A stretch of 64,000 bases of DNA from Amycolatopsis sp. FBCC-B4732 (GTDB taxonomy: Bacteria > Actinomycetota > Actinomycetes > Mycobacteriales > Pseudonocardiaceae), in contig NZ_CP095376.1 in the NCBI RefSeq assembly GCF_023008405.1, positions 892,001 through 956,000 of the forward strand, in the 5' to 3' direction. The translations under genes were made by a program, and so were the position numbers. The notes beneath the pieces were generated by a model that made no database searches, was not told where the DNA came from, and saw nothing but the letters and a program-made list of their open reading frames with translations. Below, in pieces: positions 18,869 through 25,932 of the stretch. Position 1 is the stretch's first letter, and each line of letters starts with the position of its first letter.

Positions 18869-19765
18869 CTAGAATCTCCTCGGCTGTCGTTTGCGCGAAA
18901 AGTTCGACGAACTGAGGGGCATTATTGTCAAATGACTCGTATCGGGCATCTCTGGCCAGTTCAACGGCGGGTGGTGTGCAAAGTTGATGTGAAGAGTGCC
19001 CTCGCAATCAAGATCGCAGCATCCATCTCCGTATATCGATGGCAGTTGGTTTCCTAGATTGGAGCTAATCTCTGAATTAGTTATGAAGTAGGCCATTGGG
19101 AAAAACTTGATAAGGTCACCGAGGACAGCTCCGTCCCTTTCGGTCTCTACCGAAGCAACTCCGCTGATTATGACCATATCTTCGCTCGGATATGGCCAAT
19201 AGTATAGTCTTAACGATTCGGGAAGTGGTCGACTCTCGTCGAGAAAGTAATTTCGAAGATCATCGTACCAGCCGCCGTGCTGTGGCACGGGCTTGCTGCG
19301 ATCGCGCGAGTCGTCTGACGCAAGCAAGTGGCCGATGAGGCTTCGCATCAGGAAATGAGTTCGGACGGTGATCCGCAGTTTGCCCGGCACGTGTAGACCG
19401 AGACCGAAGTGAGCCCTCGCAAGCTGGTTCACTTGTCGTGAGACTCTGTTCAATTCAAGGTCGTAGCGCGCTCCTAGGCGCTCATTGTTGCAATCTGCAC
19501 ATATCGTTTGGAACTTAACTCCATTTGGAGATCTTCGGGGGTATTTTGGATGCGAATTCTCCTTGGAGCCAAAAAAATCAACTGAGCTGCCTCTTGATTT
19601 AAGATAATCCATCTGTTGGGCGAAATTTCTAATCTCAACGGCGGTGATGCGAGTGCTGCCTTTGGGTGGTACATGGTCCCATGTAAGGGGCCCATGCTCG
19701 TTGCAAATATTACAATAGCCAACTCTTTGGCTATTGTGACCGTGTCGCTTAGCTTTGTTGCCCAT
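18869..19765 (-). CDS. HNH-type endonuclease-like protein
   Basis: 298 residues. An N-terminal zinc/HNH module reads YCNICNEHGPLTWDHVPPKG (CxxC at 18/21, WDH with His31), and TICADCNNERLG (C89, C92, N93) completes it. This C..C-DH-C..CN layout is the HNH endonuclease core with structural zinc. The remaining 200 residues resemble nothing I can name and may supply specificity. The ATG at 19765 follows GAAGG; an upstream start at 19825 is less likely. Base composition is much more AT-rich than the chromosome, indicating recent transfer. In a mobile element, a restriction or defence role is likely but inferred. Confidence 0.7.
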   Translation of the reverse strand: MGNKAKRHGHNSQRVGYCNICNEHGPLTWDHVPPKGSTRITAVEIRNFAQQMDYLKSRGSSVDFFGSKENSHPKYPRRSPNGVKFQTICADCNNERLGARYDLELNRVSRQVNQLARAHFGLGLHVPGKLRITVRTHFLMRSLIGHLLASDDSRDRSKPVPQHGGWYDDLRNYFLDESRPLPESLRLYYWPYPSEDMVIISGVASVETERDGAVLGDLIKFFPMAYFITNSEISSNLGNQLPSIYGDGCCDLDCEGTLHINFAHHPPLNWPEMPDTSHLTIMPLSSSNFSRKRQPRRF

Positions 19766-19960
19766 ACCTACACCTTCATAATCGAAGCGCGCTTCGTGTG
19801 CCGTGTTGCACTTTAGGTGCATCACGTGAGCGACGCAATGTCAATTTTAAGGATCTCGGAGGGTATCGCGCACATCAACAAACACAAGATAACACGCTCT
19901 ACCTGCGAGAACGTCGGGGCATCTGTCCAGGCGTCACCGGGCGGGCAGGCGCATACACGA

Positions 19961-20000
19961 GAGCCGCCCGGCAACCGTCAAAGCAGTGGCCGGGCGGCTC
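19961..20000. terminator. Candidate terminator
   Basis: GAGCCGCCCGG (19961-19971) and CCGGGCGGCTC (19990-20000) form a perfect 11-bp stem with an 18-base loop. It sits downstream of the minus-strand immunity/regulator operon, where transcription should end. The 19,826-20,068 gap otherwise shows no gene. Confidence 0.55.
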
Positions 20001-20068
20001 GACTGTACAAGGGTTCCGCTTGGTCGCCGCAGGTGCAGCGGCGTCGCGCGGGTGTACTCGACTGTTGG

Positions 20069-20940
20069 CTAGCGGAGCGGCAATTGGTCAATGGCAGCGG
20101 CAATCATCAGCATGGAATCGGAATCGCTGGCCGCTTTTGCTCGTATCGCTTCTGTTGTCGCCAGGTAACGCCGGGCATTCTGTGTCTCCGCGTCGTAAAC
20201 GACCCCATGAAGGTTCTGGTGAACAATCGTCGTCACGCCTGTCCTGGCCGACTCGTAAACCGAGAACGGCGGTACGACGTTGGCAGAGGCGTCGCCGCGA
20301 ACAACGCGTACCTTTATATGATGGAGTTTGTCGACTTTTTGTAGGTAATGCAATTGGTCGAGCATTACATGTGGCGAACTGGCAGCACTTCGCAAGGCGG
20401 ATTCGCTCAGGAAGAAGGTAAAAACTCCCGGGACATTACCGTCGACAATGTTCGGCCGCGCCGCACAGGCGAGGGAGTGACGACTCACCTCATCTTCGCC
20501 AAGGATGCCGTTTTCCAAGATTGCCTGAGTGTAACCGGCAGTTTGGAGCCGATTCGCGATGAGGGTGGGTGACCATTCGAAATTCTCGTCGCGGTCATCT
20601 CATAGTGCCAAAGCAACGGACTGGCAATGTCCGAGACGGGTTCGATGAGTGTTGGTCCGTCAGTCTGGCGAAAAATCGCAATTATCTCGTCGTATTCCGC
20701 CTTCTTGACCTGAAGGCAGCCGAGCAGGCGTGCGACGTCTTCAAGCTTAGGGGCGCGCACCCCGAGTTCCTATGCGGACAGTACGCCAGGGTGAATCCCT
20801 GCTCTGTAGGCGAGGACTCGCAATGAAATTCTCCTCGCCATCCGTGTGCGGCGAAGCGCGATGCCAAGTGCGAATACGCCTGGCCAGCCAGGCTTTGTGA
20901 AGTTCTGTCCTGAATTCAATCCAGTCAAAGTTGCTCCCAT
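20069..20940 (-). pseudogene. Decayed Scr1-like regulator (XRE HTH plus DUF5753)
   Basis: Reading from the ATG at 20940, the protein is a typical XRE regulator: GVFALGIALRRTRMARRISL, then LAYRAGIHPGVLSA. A TAG follows (about 20777-20779) where the family has Tyr before ELGVRAPKLEDVARLLGC. Further on, near 20590, the frame must shift by one base: EMTATRIS passes into EWSPTLIANRLQTAGYTQAI in another frame. The DUF5753 domain then continues to the stop at 20069. Two independent lesions show that the gene is dead. Such proteins act as repressors or antitoxin-like regulators in actinobacteria. The ATG overlaps the stop of the gene before it (TAATG). Confidence 0.82.
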
Positions 20941-21146
20941 TACTGCCACCGCTCAGGCAGTGGCCGTGAAGGTCGAAATCGTGGCCAAAAGGCGTTCACT
21001 ATGAGCTGGGCGGCCGCAAAGTCCACTTCCGTCATCGGTTCGCCGGGCTTGCGTTCTTGTGAAATTCTCAGGAATGCGTCATCGAGTGGCGACTTTCGTT
21101 CGGTCTCTTCCACCTCACTCGCCGCCCGAGCTGGCTGGGAGCGCAA
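20940..21146 (-). CDS. Small hypothetical protein
   Basis: 68 residues, strongly charged (SEVEETERKSPLDDAFLRIS, then EVDFAAAQLIVNAFWPRFRP). I do not recognise a family. Its start overlaps the preceding reading frame by 32 bp and its TAA overlaps the regulator ATG, so it belongs to a tightly coupled operon running from the Imm1-type gene to the dead regulator. Confidence 0.45.
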   Translation of the reverse strand: MRSQPARAASEVEETERKSPLDDAFLRISQERKPGEPMTEVDFAAAQLIVNAFWPRFRPSRPLPERWQ

Positions 21147-21384
21147 GGCGTGTTTCGCTTGGCAGCTCGGGTGTAGGGTTGGGCGTCCGCCGTAAGCACG
21201 ACTCGCAGGGCAAGCCCTTCGGGTGGTCGATCAATTCCAATTGGCCGGGACTGAAAGACGCCGTGCACAGTGCGACCAGGTGATCAGGAGGAAGGCCCTG
21301 CTCCGGCAGTTCGAATACGTGGACTAGGCGCCGAGTCTCGCCCACGACACCCGACAGTGGACGCGCTAGGAAAAATCGTATCAT
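21115..21384 (-). CDS. Small hypothetical protein of the immunity operon
   Basis: 89 residues. It contains HVFELPEQGLPPDHLVALC and a CESCLRR Cys pair, together with the downstream Cys of ALCTASF. This may form a metal- or disulfide-stabilised small fold. No named family is recognised; similar small proteins accompany regulator genes in Pseudonocardiaceae, but I cannot give a function. It is coupled to the preceding gene by an ATGA overlap at 21381-21384. Confidence 0.5.
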   Translation of the reverse strand: MIRFFLARPLSGVVGETRRLVHVFELPEQGLPPDHLVALCTASFSPGQLELIDHPKGLPCESCLRRTPNPTPELPSETRLALPASSGGE

Positions 21385-21809
21385 CGCTCGGCTCCGTGAT
21401 CATCGCGTCCGGCGGGGACGGCTGCGGTCGAGGGGCAGACCGTCCCCGCCGGACTTTCAGATCCGCCGTCACGTGGAGGGCACGCGGCGGCGGATGACCA
21501 TCGGTGGTGCCGGAAAAGCCTTTTGCGAAGCCCTTTCCTGTGGTGGATCGGTTTTCTGGGCTCCTCAGTCACATTTCTGGGGATCGTGCGTGCAGTGAGA
21601 TAGGCGCGGCAACGCGGGCAGGCTGGAGCTGGTGGTATGAGGCTTGAAGCGATCAACAATTCATGTCCGCATAGGGCGACAAACCATCCCTCTTGGCGCT
21701 GTACTCCGCGCGCAAACTCCTCATCTGTGATCGCGTGATCGTGACTGTCGACAAGGCATCGACTCCACGTCACGTATAGGCGCTGGCCGAGGTCGTTAGT
21801 ATGAGTCAT
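21381..21809 (-). CDS. Hypothetical protein with conserved N-terminal domain
   Basis: 142 residues. The first 70 look folded and conserved (YVTWSRCLVDSHDHAITDEE, VALCGHELLIASSL, CPRCRAYL), with a Cys pair CxxC and an upstream CGH that could bind zinc. The second half is basic and low complexity (HHRKGLRKRLFRHHRW, then Pro/Ala/Gly-rich). The function is unknown. It overlaps the Imm1-type gene by 14 bp and the next gene by 4 bp. Confidence 0.5.
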   Translation of the reverse strand: MTHTNDLGQRLYVTWSRCLVDSHDHAITDEEFARGVQRQEGWFVALCGHELLIASSLIPPAPACPRCRAYLTARTIPRNVTEEPRKPIHHRKGLRKRLFRHHRWSSAAACPPRDGGSESPAGTVCPSTAAVPAGRDDHGAER

Positions 21810-22236
21810 AGGGGCGCCACTCGATGCAGGTTGGTCGCTTTCGGGTGTTCAGCCACTCAATCAATGCGGCGCGCGCATTCGGGATCGGAATCGCCGCCGT
21901 GCGCGGGAACACCGCGCCCGTTGTGCCGTTGAATATCAGATTGACTTCGGGAAGGGGACGTTTCGGGTTGAAAGAGTTCGCAATCGGCATTTCTCGATCA
22001 TGGTTATCCATGTAATTCATCGCGGCAAAACCGGACGACGGCCGGACGCTGATCCGAAGCTGATGATCGGGAAAGGGGCCCTCTTTGCTGCGATGAAATT
22101 CGACGTCCCCAACTATGAGCGTGGTCTCCCAGTCGACATGATCCGTTCTTAAAATCTCGTCGACAAGTCGAGTCGATTCCAGCATTCCGCTCGTGACGCG
22201 GGCCACGCCAGTGGTAAGCGAAGCTGTTAGGAGCAT
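21796..22236 (-). CDS. Imm1-family immunity protein (probable)
   Basis: 146 residues from the ATG at 22236; an earlier GTG would add an unconvincing Pro/Arg-rich leader. The conserved pattern WETTLIVGDVEFHRS, GPFPDHQLRISV, then PIPNARAALIEWLNTRKRPT and EWRPYD at the C-terminus resembles the Imm1 family. Members of that family neutralise toxins of contact-dependent or polymorphic toxin systems. No cognate toxin gene is visible nearby, so it may protect against toxins of neighbours or act with the small genes downstream. It heads the minus-strand operon. Confidence 0.6.
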   Translation of the reverse strand: MLLTASLTTGVARVTSGMLESTRLVDEILRTDHVDWETTLIVGDVEFHRSKEGPFPDHQLRISVRPSSGFAAMNYMDNHDREMPIANSFNPKRPLPEVNLIFNGTTGAVFPRTAAIPIPNARAALIEWLNTRKRPTCIEWRPYDSY

Positions 22237-22338
22237 GTGTTCACGTCGCCGTTCGGTCGGGAGTGGTTCGGGCCGGGCGCGCGGGTGCGCGCTCAGACTT
22301 GGCCCAACCGTCACGCTGTGCGACAGGCCCGTCTATAT

Positions 22339-22367
22339 CGCTCTCGGCATGTGACATGCCGAGAGCG
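22339..22367. promoter_or_regulatory. Perfect 13-bp palindrome in a divergent promoter region
   Basis: CGCTCTCGGCATG (22339-22351) and CATGCCGAGAGCG (22355-22367) pair perfectly around TGA. It lies between the Imm1-type operon and the XRE-TPR regulator, about 120 bp from the latter. No T-run follows. It is either an operator for a dimeric regulator or an mRNA hairpin. Confidence 0.5.
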
Positions 22368-22485
22368 GCATAACGCCAGGTGGAGGTGCGATTACGCTGA
22401 GGTCCGGCTCACTCGCTGGTGAGACCATGTCGCCCTATGTACGCTGGTCAGAGGGAGGCAGGCACCAGCAAGGCGAGGGGATCCG

Positions 22486-23982
22486 ATGAGTGCACCCGGT
22501 GGTCCGCAGCATCGCGCGGCCGGCACTTCCGGCGGCCGTCGCTGCCAGGGGTGCGGGTCGGCACTTGCCGCAGACAACACGGCACGCCTGTGCAGCAAGT
22601 GCCACCGGGAACAGCGTGACCAGCTCCGGACGCCTCCCGCCCAATTGAGGAACGAGTTCTTCGAGACGGACGAGTTCCGTGCGGCCTTCGAAAGCCAGCA
22701 CATCGGCAAGGTGTTCAAGGCGTATCGGAACCACCCGCGTCACCTTCAGCTCTTCGGCAAGGCGTTGAATCAGGAGCTGTTGGGGCGGTGGCTCGGGCTC
22801 ACTCAAGCTCAGGTCAGCAAGCTGGAGAACGGCAAGCCTGAGCAGAACCTTGAGACGCTTCGGAATTACGCCAAAATTCTTCACCTGCCTCAGCATCTAC
22901 TCTGGTTCGACTTCCCCGGTCAAAGCCGTTTGAGGTTTCAGCACCTCTCTGTGGGGCAACGCCTGAACTCCGGCGACTCGCGGGCAAGCGGCTTGATCAC
23001 TCCTGAGGCGCGCGATGAACTCCTAGTCGTGAATACGGGCATGGACACGCTCGAACTACTTCGGCGGGTTCGTGCGTCGGCAATCGATTCGTCCACAATC
23101 GACGCCCTGAACATCACCGTTGAGCAACTGTGCTGCGACTACCCGCACGCGGATGCCCGTCAGCTCATGACGACGGGTAAGGAGTGGCTCGGCAAGATGA
23201 CCGAACTGCTCGAAAACCGCCTGACCCTTGGTCAGCACCGCGAGGTGCTCACCAAGGCCGGGATGTTGGCCCTGCTGGTGGGATGCCTTGAGTACGACGT
23301 GGGCGACGCGCGCGCAGCCGAGGCCACCCGACGAATGGCAATGGAACTCGGGAAGGAAGCCGGAGATCCCGGCATTGTCGGCTGGGCGCATGAAATGCTG
23401 GCATGGTTCCACCTGACGGCCGGAAACTACCGCGCCGTGATCCCAGCAGCCGAGTCCGGAGCTCTGGCTGCGCCCTCGCGTTCCGTTGCGGTCCAGCTTT
23501 ACGGTCAGCAAGCCAAAGCCTACGCCCGCATGGGAAAGGTCGAGGAAGTTCACAAGGCCCTCGACGCTGGCAGCGAGCTGCTGGGACGTCTGCCGTTCCC
23601 GGACAAGCCGGACAATCACTTTGTGGTCGACCCGGACAAGTGGGACTTCTACGCGATGGACACCTACCGACTGGTCGGCGAAGACCAACTTGCCCAGCGC
23701 AACGCTGAGGAAGTCATGCGCCGGAGCGTCAACCCCGAAGGCGTTCCGATGGCACCCATGCGCATAGCGGAAGCTCAGCTCACGCTCGCCGTGATCGCCG
23801 CCAGGCGCGGTGACGTCGACGAGGCCGCCGCGTTGGGCATCCAGGCGCTTCAGAACGGCCGCCAGAGCCGTCCGACCCTGCTCATGGTGTCTGCCGAGCT
23901 AGAGCACGAGCTGGACACCTACGGCGCCAACGCAGGCGCGGACTTCCGAGAGATGTTCGCCGACGTCAAACGCGCCCAGTAA
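22486..23982 (+). CDS. Zinc-ribbon/XRE regulator with TPR-like C-terminal region
   Basis: 498 residues. A small zinc ribbon comes first (C20, C23, C36, C39: RCQGCG and LCSKCH). A Cro/CI-type helix-turn-helix follows at about 98-116 (LLGRWLGLTQAQVSKLENG). A long helical repeat region (about 190-490, for example AEATRRMAMELGKEAGDPGI, KAYARMGKVEEVHKALDAGS) resembles TPRs. Such regulators are frequent in actinomycete integrative elements and may sense a peptide or host state. It stands directly upstream of an operator cluster and the transfer genes, so it is the likely master regulator of excision and transfer. Confidence 0.85.
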   Translation: MSAPGGPQHRAAGTSGGRRCQGCGSALAADNTARLCSKCHREQRDQLRTPPAQLRNEFFETDEFRAAFESQHIGKVFKAYRNHPRHLQLFGKALNQELLGRWLGLTQAQVSKLENGKPEQNLETLRNYAKILHLPQHLLWFDFPGQSRLRFQHLSVGQRLNSGDSRASGLITPEARDELLVVNTGMDTLELLRRVRASAIDSSTIDALNITVEQLCCDYPHADARQLMTTGKEWLGKMTELLENRLTLGQHREVLTKAGMLALLVGCLEYDVGDARAAEATRRMAMELGKEAGDPGIVGWAHEMLAWFHLTAGNYRAVIPAAESGALAAPSRSVAVQLYGQQAKAYARMGKVEEVHKALDAGSELLGRLPFPDKPDNHFVVDPDKWDFYAMDTYRLVGEDQLAQRNAEEVMRRSVNPEGVPMAPMRIAEAQLTLAVIAARRGDVDEAAALGIQALQNGRQSRPTLLMVSAELEHELDTYGANAGADFREMFADVKRAQ

Positions 23983-23985
23983 CAC

Positions 23986-24084
23986 AATATTCTCATAGGG
24001 AATATTCTCGACGCTCAATATTCTTTTCTGGAATATTGCGAGATCTGAACATGGCGCTGACCTGCGCATATTCCATCATAGAAT
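23986..24084. promoter_or_regulatory. Tandem AATATTC inverted-repeat operators before the transfer operon
   Basis: Two identical elements, AATATTC-N7-GAATATT, lie at 23986-24006 and 24017-24037 with centres 31 bp apart, about three helical turns. A degenerate third (ATTC-N7-GAAT) lies at 24070-24084. The same 7-base spacer is kept each time although the spacer sequences differ, as expected for protein-binding sites. It is followed by the Xis-like gene and the transfer operon. Confidence 0.7.
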
Positions 24085-24189
24085 CCTTTATTCAGGTGCT
24101 GGCATAGTCGCTATCTCGCGTTGACGGCTTACTTGATGGCACGGCCCCGCAACCGCAGGGCTGAAGCCAATAGTAAGGGTCAAAAACTG

Positions 24190-24384
24190 ATGAAAACCAT
24201 AAAACATGACGCCGCTTCTTCGGCGTTTCTTTCCATCCGTCAGGCCGCATGGAGTCTCGGTGTCACCGAGTCCTGCGTGAGCTCCGCAATCCGTAGTGGC
24301 GTGCTACGTGCGGTGCGTCGGCGCTCCCATCTGGTAGTTCCGGCGACGGAGCTGCGGCGCGTGCTGAGTGGCGGTGCGCGATGA
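24190..24384 (+). CDS. Excisionase-like small HTH protein
   Basis: 64 residues from the ATG at 24190, preceded by AAGGG; a longer frame from 24121 is open but less convincing. LSIRQAAWSLGVTESCVSSA, IRSGVLRAVRRRSHLVVPAT is a winged-helix of the MerR/Xis type. Such small proteins often act as excisionases or recombination directionality factors. In this position, first in the transfer operon, it could help the serine recombinase excise the element. That role is an inference. It overlaps the WhiB-like gene by ATGA. Confidence 0.65.
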   Translation: MKTIKHDAASSAFLSIRQAAWSLGVTESCVSSAIRSGVLRAVRRRSHLVVPATELRRVLSGGAR

Positions 24385-24713
24385 CCGATAACGACTACGA
24401 GGAGATGGCCGCCCAGCTCGACCGGTATGCCGACGTGCCGGACGACGTGCTGAACGAAGTGGTGACCAGGGACGGTCTGTGCTTCTGGGCGTTCGACCGG
24501 GCCGACATGCCCAAGCTGTCTGGCAACAGCTCGCCGGACCGGGACTTGGCTGCCGGGATGTGCGCCGGGTGTCCGGTGATCGACGAATGTCGGGAGCTGG
24601 ACTTGCGGACGGCCGGGCCGGACACGGTTGGGGTGTGGGGTGCGCTGCCGGACACCGACCGGCGGGCCCTGTATCCGGTGTGGCTGCGTCGCCGGGGTGG
24701 TGAGGCGCGATGA
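24381..24713 (+). CDS. WhiB-family iron-sulfur regulator
   Basis: 110 residues with the four cluster-binding cysteines C34, C61, C64 and C70 (GLCFWAF, GMCAGCPVIDEC) and the following GVWGALPDTDRR turn that is typical of Wbl proteins. Wbl proteins bind a 4Fe-4S cluster and partner with sigma factors to activate genes. Basic residues (WLRRRGGEAR) at the end fit a DNA-contacting tail. It may link transfer gene expression to redox or stress signals. It is coupled by ATGA overlaps on both sides. Confidence 0.87.
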   Translation: MTDNDYEEMAAQLDRYADVPDDVLNEVVTRDGLCFWAFDRADMPKLSGNSSPDRDLAAGMCAGCPVIDECRELDLRTAGPDTVGVWGALPDTDRRALYPVWLRRRGGEAR

Positions 24714-25045
24714 CGGTCAATCTCACGCCAACACAGATCCTCGCCGGAGTCGGGGTGCTGCTGGCGCTGTTCATGGTCTGGCGGTGGAGCGCCCGTAAGG
24801 CTCGCCGGGCCGCCGACGCGGCGCGGGCAAGTTCCCGAGTGGCGTCACTGGCCGGACGCGTGCTGTTCACGGGCGCGGCGTTCACGGACGTTCAGTGGCT
24901 GGTGATCACTCACGTGCACAACCCGACCCTGGTGCTAGTGGTCCTCGGGGTGCCGGACCTGATCGCGGCCCATGTCCTGACGCGCGCCCTGACGGTCACG
25001 TCCATGGACACCACGATGCACCGCCGGGGTGGTGGTCGCCGATGA
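24710..25045 (+). CDS. Small membrane protein of the transfer operon
   Basis: 111 residues. One clear N-terminal membrane helix (LAGVGVLLALFMVWRW), a basic stretch (SARKARRAADAARASSR), then two weaker hydrophobic segments (VASLAGRVLFTGAAF, TLVLVVLGVPDLIAAHVL). Proteins of this size and layout precede the SpdB gene in actinomycete integrative and conjugative elements. The exact role is unknown. Coupled by ATGA at both ends. Confidence 0.6.
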   Translation: MTVNLTPTQILAGVGVLLALFMVWRWSARKARRAADAARASSRVASLAGRVLFTGAAFTDVQWLVITHVHNPTLVLVVLGVPDLIAAHVLTRALTVTSMDTTMHRRGGGRR

Positions 25046-25932
25046 CCACCAACCAGAGCGAGACGGCGGTTCAGGGACGGGCGCGGCGGCTGGCCGAGGA
25101 TGCCGCCGAAGCGGCCGACGTCCGGCGCTGGCAGACCCACCCCGATGTGGTGGCGCTACGGGTCGAGCGGGTGCGGGCTCAGGTCGACCGGCTGTGCTGG
25201 TCCGGGATCGTGCTCGGGTTGGCCTTCACTGCCGCCAATGTGCAGTGGTTCGCGGCCGCAGGTTCCGCCGTGGGGTCGCTGCCGTGGCTGACGGCGTGGC
25301 TGCTCGATCCGACCGTGTGCCTGGTCTTGCTGGCGATCTTGCGGGCCGAGCAGGTGACCGCGCGGTACCAGGTCCACACGGGAGCTTGGGTGCGGACGGC
25401 GAAGTGGCTCACGCTGGCCGCCACCTACATCATGAACACCTGGTCGTCGTGGGCGGCCGGGTCGCCGGCCGGGGTGGTCCTGCATTCGGTTCCGCCGCTG
25501 GTCGTGTTCGTGGCGGCTGAGGCGGTGACGGATCTGCGGGACAAACTCACCGACGCGGTGGCCGTGGCGTTCATGAACGCCACCGTTCACGGGGACGCTC
25601 GTGAACCGGTCCGATTCGAGGAACCGGCTGCGCTGGTCCACGAACCGAACACGCCTGTTCACGAACCAACCAACCCGGCCGGTGAGCGGACCGTGTCAGC
25701 TTCTGAACCGGTGACACCGGAACCCGTGACACCGGAACCGCCTCGGGAGAGCCCCGCTCGGCGGAAGCTGTTCGCCGACTACCTCGCCGATGCCCGGGAA
25801 GCCTGGACGTCTGGTGTGGAGATCACCCCGGCGTGGGTCCGGGAGGCCACGGGGTGTTCACGTGGGCTGTCTTCCCGGCTCGCTGCCGCGCTCCGCGTGG
25901 AGATCGGCAAGGGGGTGCGCGGTGGCGACTGA
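25042..25932 (+). CDS. SpdB-like DUF2637 membrane protein (intramycelial spread)
   Basis: 296 residues. Four hydrophobic segments lie in the first 170 residues (SGIVLGLAFTAANVQWFAAA, LPWLTAWLLDPTVCLVLLAI, WLTLAATYIMNTWSSWAAGS, VVLHSVPPLVVFVAAEAV), the pattern of DUF2637/SpdB proteins. A Pro/Glu-rich linker (EPVTPEPVTPEPP) and a C-terminal winged-helix-like domain (FADYLADAREAWTSGVEITP) follow. Spd proteins help conjugative DNA spread between hyphal compartments together with TraB. The gene overlaps tra by 11 bp. Confidence 0.78.
   Translation: MTTNQSETAVQGRARRLAEDAAEAADVRRWQTHPDVVALRVERVRAQVDRLCWSGIVLGLAFTAANVQWFAAAGSAVGSLPWLTAWLLDPTVCLVLLAILRAEQVTARYQVHTGAWVRTAKWLTLAATYIMNTWSSWAAGSPAGVVLHSVPPLVVFVAAEAVTDLRDKLTDAVAVAFMNATVHGDAREPVRFEEPAALVHEPNTPVHEPTNPAGERTVSASEPVTPEPVTPEPPRESPARRKLFADYLADAREAWTSGVEITPAWVREATGCSRGLSSRLAAALRVEIGKGVRGGD

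Noticed and set aside
19817..20344. 175-codon plus-strand ORF
   Set aside because: It lies over a terminator hairpin and antisense to the decayed regulator; its sequence resembles no protein.
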